A stretch of DNA of 64,000 nt from positions 1-64,000 of the forward strand of contig NZ_FMMP01000006.1 in assembly GCF_900095725.1 (NCBI RefSeq), given 5' to 3'. The translations under genes were made by a program, and so were the position numbers. Shown piece by piece: positions 61,958 to 64,000 of this stretch; the stretch's first letter is position 1, and each line of letters begins with the position of its first letter. This DNA comes from Cellulosilyticum sp. I15G10I2 (GTDB lineage: Bacteria; Bacillota; Clostridia; Lachnospirales; Cellulosilyticaceae). The notes beneath the pieces are model-generated. The model did no database searches. It was not told the DNA's origin and was given only the letters and a program-made list of their open reading frames with translations.

Positions 61958-63399
61958 TTCCTATTCGTAAACAACTATTCGGCATTTTGCTTGGAATAGG
62001 GGTACTTATTATTGTTTCAATCTCTTTAGCTGTTAATATTGCAATCAAAAGACATTTTGAGCTTTATGTTGAAACAAATATTAAGCATGCTGGCGATGTA
62101 ATTGTAAAACTACTGGCTGATTTATACGAAAATGATAGGTGGAATCATAATCTAAGAGAAGAACTTACTGTTGAAACTTATATGGGGAATTTTGCAGTTT
62201 CTGTACTGACCCCGGATAAAGAATTAATATGGGGAACCACACAAGAACAGCTCTTAGATAAGATAAGAAACAAAGACAATCGGTACTTAGGTTTTAGTGC
62301 TGCGATGCCGTACCGCTTTGAGGATAGACCTATATATAGTAAGCAAGGTGTATTGATTGGATATGCCCGAATTGGTTATTTTGCCTCTACGCTTTTATCA
62401 GGTAATGATTTGAAGTTTCAAAGGGATGTTAATGAAACTATATTATTGTGCAGTACAACGATACTTGGATGCTTTGTTGTTGCAGGACTCTATATATCTA
62501 GATTATTTACCCATCATATTTATGGTATAGCTAAAACTTCAATTGATTTGGCTGAGGGTAAGCTTACGGCTAGATATGACTGCAAAAGTAAGATTAAAGA
62601 GATAGAAACTTTAAGATATAGTATGAACCATCTGGCAGAAAGGCTGGAAAAGCAAGATTGTATCAGAAAAAAACTTATATCAGATGTATCTCATGAAATC
62701 AGAACACCTCTGCATATTCTGCAAAGCAATCTAGAGGCTATGATCGATGGGTTTTATCCAATAGATGAAGAGCAAATGCAGATTCTTCACAAAGAAGTGG
62801 TGCGTTTTGGAAAACTTCTTAGCAATCTTGATAGCTTAAAAAATGTAGAAGAACGTGTGATGAGTATGGCTATGGAGCCACTCATTTTAAATGAAAGTTT
62901 AAAAGATGTTTTTGATGCTTTTAAGATATTAGCTCAAGAAAAGAAAATCAAATATGTACTTAAAGATAGTGAAACACAGCATGTGAGAATATTGGGAGAT
63001 AAAGATTCACTTAAACAATTATGGATGAATATTCTTTCGAATGCATTTAAATTTACGGATATGAAGGGTGAAATTACAGTTACCACAGCAGTTAAACCTA
63101 AAGAGTGTAGTATTATTATACAAGATACGGGGTTAGGTATAGCAAAGGAGGATTTACCCTATATTTTTGAAAGAATGTACAGAGGGGATAAAAGCCGGGA
63201 AAAATATGAAGGCAGCGGTTTAGGACTTACTATTGTCAAATCAATCGTTTCATTTCATAAAGGAAGAATTGATATAGATAGTATAGAAGGGGAAGGCACA
63301 AAAGTTACTATAACTCTTCCGAGTGAGGAGAGAGCACATGTCTCTCAAAATATTAGTAATAAAGTTAAATCCTATATGAAGCTAGGGACTAAAAATTAA
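61954..63399 (+). CDS. Membrane sensor histidine kinase
   Basis: A 481-residue kinase, cognate to the regulator it overlaps (ATGA). Membrane segments at about residues 8-30 and 165-187 flank an outside sensor domain of ~130 residues. A HAMP region follows, then HisKA ([14 protein letters not shown], His ~247) and HATPase (NILSNAFKFTD, DTGLGIA, GSGLGLTIV). The sensed signal cannot be told from sequence. Confidence 0.94.
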   Translation: MIPIRKQLFGILLGIGVLIIVSISLAVNIAIKRHFELYVETNIKHAGDVIVKLLADLYENDRWNHNLREELTVETYMGNFAVSVLTPDKELIWGTTQEQLLDKIRNKDNRYLGFSAAMPYRFEDRPIYSKQGVLIGYARIGYFASTLLSGNDLKFQRDVNETILLCSTTILGCFVVAGLYISRLFTHHIYGIAKTSIDLAEGKLTARYDCKSKIKEIETLRYSMNHLAERLEKQDCIRKKLISDVSHEIRTPLHILQSNLEAMIDGFYPIDEEQMQILHKEVVRFGKLLSNLDSLKNVEERVMSMAMEPLILNESLKDVFDAFKILAQEKKIKYVLKDSETQHVRILGDKDSLKQLWMNILSNAFKFTDMKGEITVTTAVKPKECSIIIQDTGLGIAKEDLPYIFERMYRGDKSREKYEGSGLGLTIVKSIVSFHKGRIDIDSIEGEGTKVTITLPSEERAHVSQNISNKVKSYMKLGTKN

Positions 63400-63426
63400 A
63401 AGCCGTAATACGTACGGCTTTTTTTA
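63398..63426 (+). terminator. Terminator after the sensor kinase
   Basis: AAAGCCGTA pairs with TACGGCTTT around a short loop and is followed by five or more T, starting at the kinase stop. Confidence 0.9.
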
Positions 63427-63517
63427 CAGCAATAAAAGTTTACAAAAATTACCTGAGTTTATATAATAAATATAGAGCAAAGTAAGGATAGTAAAACATG
63501 GTAAGAGAGGAAAATAT

Positions 63518-63700
63518 ATGTTAGAAACTAAAGACCCTTATTTATTACTAAGTATAGTGAACATGAAACTACGAGATGAAGCAGAAAGTTTAGAAGACCT
63601 TTGTTTGACGTATAATAAAAAGAGCGATGCTATTATAACCACATTAGAAAAGATAGGTTATAGCTATGATGAAAAATTAAATCAATTTATTGCTAAATAA
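63518..63700 (+). CDS. DUF4250 family protein
   Basis: A 60-residue protein matching the DUF4250 pattern: an N-terminal KDPYLLLSIVNMKLRDEAES, a middle helix with LTYNKKSDAII, and the closing IGYSYDEKLNQFIAK. The function of the family is unknown. The fold probably resembles a small helix-turn-helix. RBS GAGAGGA. It lies 27 bases before the aminopeptidase and is probably co-transcribed with it. Confidence 0.85.
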   Translation: MLETKDPYLLLSIVNMKLRDEAESLEDLCLTYNKKSDAIITTLEKIGYSYDEKLNQFIAK

Positions 63701-63727
63701 AAAGAAATGATAAGAAAGGATAAAAAA

Positions 63728-64000
63728 ATGAACTTTGAAGAGAATCTAAAAAAATATGCTAAGCTTATTGTGGAAATAGGTGTCAATATACAAAAGGATC
63801 AGGAGCTTATGATAAGATGCCCTATTGAGGGAGCACCTTTTGCAAGAGAACTGACACAATACGCTTATGAGGCCGGAGCAAAAAGAGTTTATATAGAATA
63901 TAACGATGAAGAATTGACAAGAATGACTTACTCCTATGCTTCTAATGAGACCTTGAGTGAATATCCATCTTGGATCGCAAATGGCTATAACGAGCTTGCC
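63728..64000 (+). CDS. M29-family aminopeptidase, N-terminal part
   Basis: The first 91 residues of an aminopeptidase of the AmpS/PepS (M29) family, cut by the window edge. The opening NFEENLKKYAKLIVEIGVNIQKDQELMIRCPIEGAPFARELTQYAYEAGAKRV is the family's N-terminal domain. The metal-binding residues lie in the missing C-terminal part. RBS GAAAGGA. Confidence 0.88.
   Translation, partial: MNFEENLKKYAKLIVEIGVNIQKDQELMIRCPIEGAPFARELTQYAYEAGAKRVYIEYNDEELTRMTYSYASNETLSEYPSWIANGYNELA

Overview
This window comes from the chromosome of a low-GC, endospore-forming, anaerobic Firmicute. The sporulation genes (SigH, a SpoIID-type protein, a SpoVB-type flippase, a SigK-like promoter), a V-type ATPase, a hybrid-cluster protein, a Cys-type T-box and uronate catabolism suggest the Lachnospirales/Cellulosilyticum neighbourhood. 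That placement is inference from gene content, not a database match.

Layout. 1-1186: 3' end of an rRNA operon (23S, tRNA-Glu, 5S, then tRNA-Pro, Lys, Gly, Phe). 1342-9431: a small acetyltransferase-like gene, then a sugar regulon with a LacI-type regulator facing a binding protein, two ABC permeases, an unrecognised P-loop kinase and a GH13 subfamily 18-type glycoside phosphorylase. 9545-12269: glnS, a tiny membrane ORF and a histidine phosphatase. 12335-19344: a T-box-controlled cysE-cysS-mrnC-flippase-rlmB run, then a decayed yacP and sigH. 19373-20188: two small paralogous genes behind a SigK-like promoter. 20312-23582: thrC, a flavin reductase, a SEC-C protein and a membrane protein. 23681-32298: a nine-gene V-type ATPase operon. 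32340-32617: 6S RNA. 32691-42183: a uronate regulon (TRAP transporter, two paralogous GntR regulators, uxaC, uxuA, uxuB). 42216-45661: an SDR and a large SpoIID-type protein. 45663-49290: a 78-bp repeat, an IS21-family element, a HEPN/SEC-C gene that appears cut by the element, and a cluster of diverged repeats. 49428-54080: a subtilase-fold protein without its catalytic residues, a small unknown gene and a short hcp. 54304-58235: cheX, cheY, a cheB remnant and a hybrid histidine kinase. 58367-64000: a small membrane protein, a candidate small RNA, an FtsH-type protease, an HTH protein, a two-component system, a DUF4250 protein and the start of an M29 aminopeptidase.

How the genes work together. 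The LacI/ABC/phosphorylase block reads as import and phosphorolysis of an alpha-glucoside. The P-loop kinase may phosphorylate the released aglycone; it is the best candidate here for an undescribed pathway step. The uronate block covers uptake and the isomerase, reductase and dehydratase steps to 2-keto-3-deoxygluconate, but kdgK and kdgA are absent from the window. Decayed genes (yacP, cheB and two unidentified fragments) and the rearranged IS21 junction show that the chromosome is shedding and reshuffling genes here.
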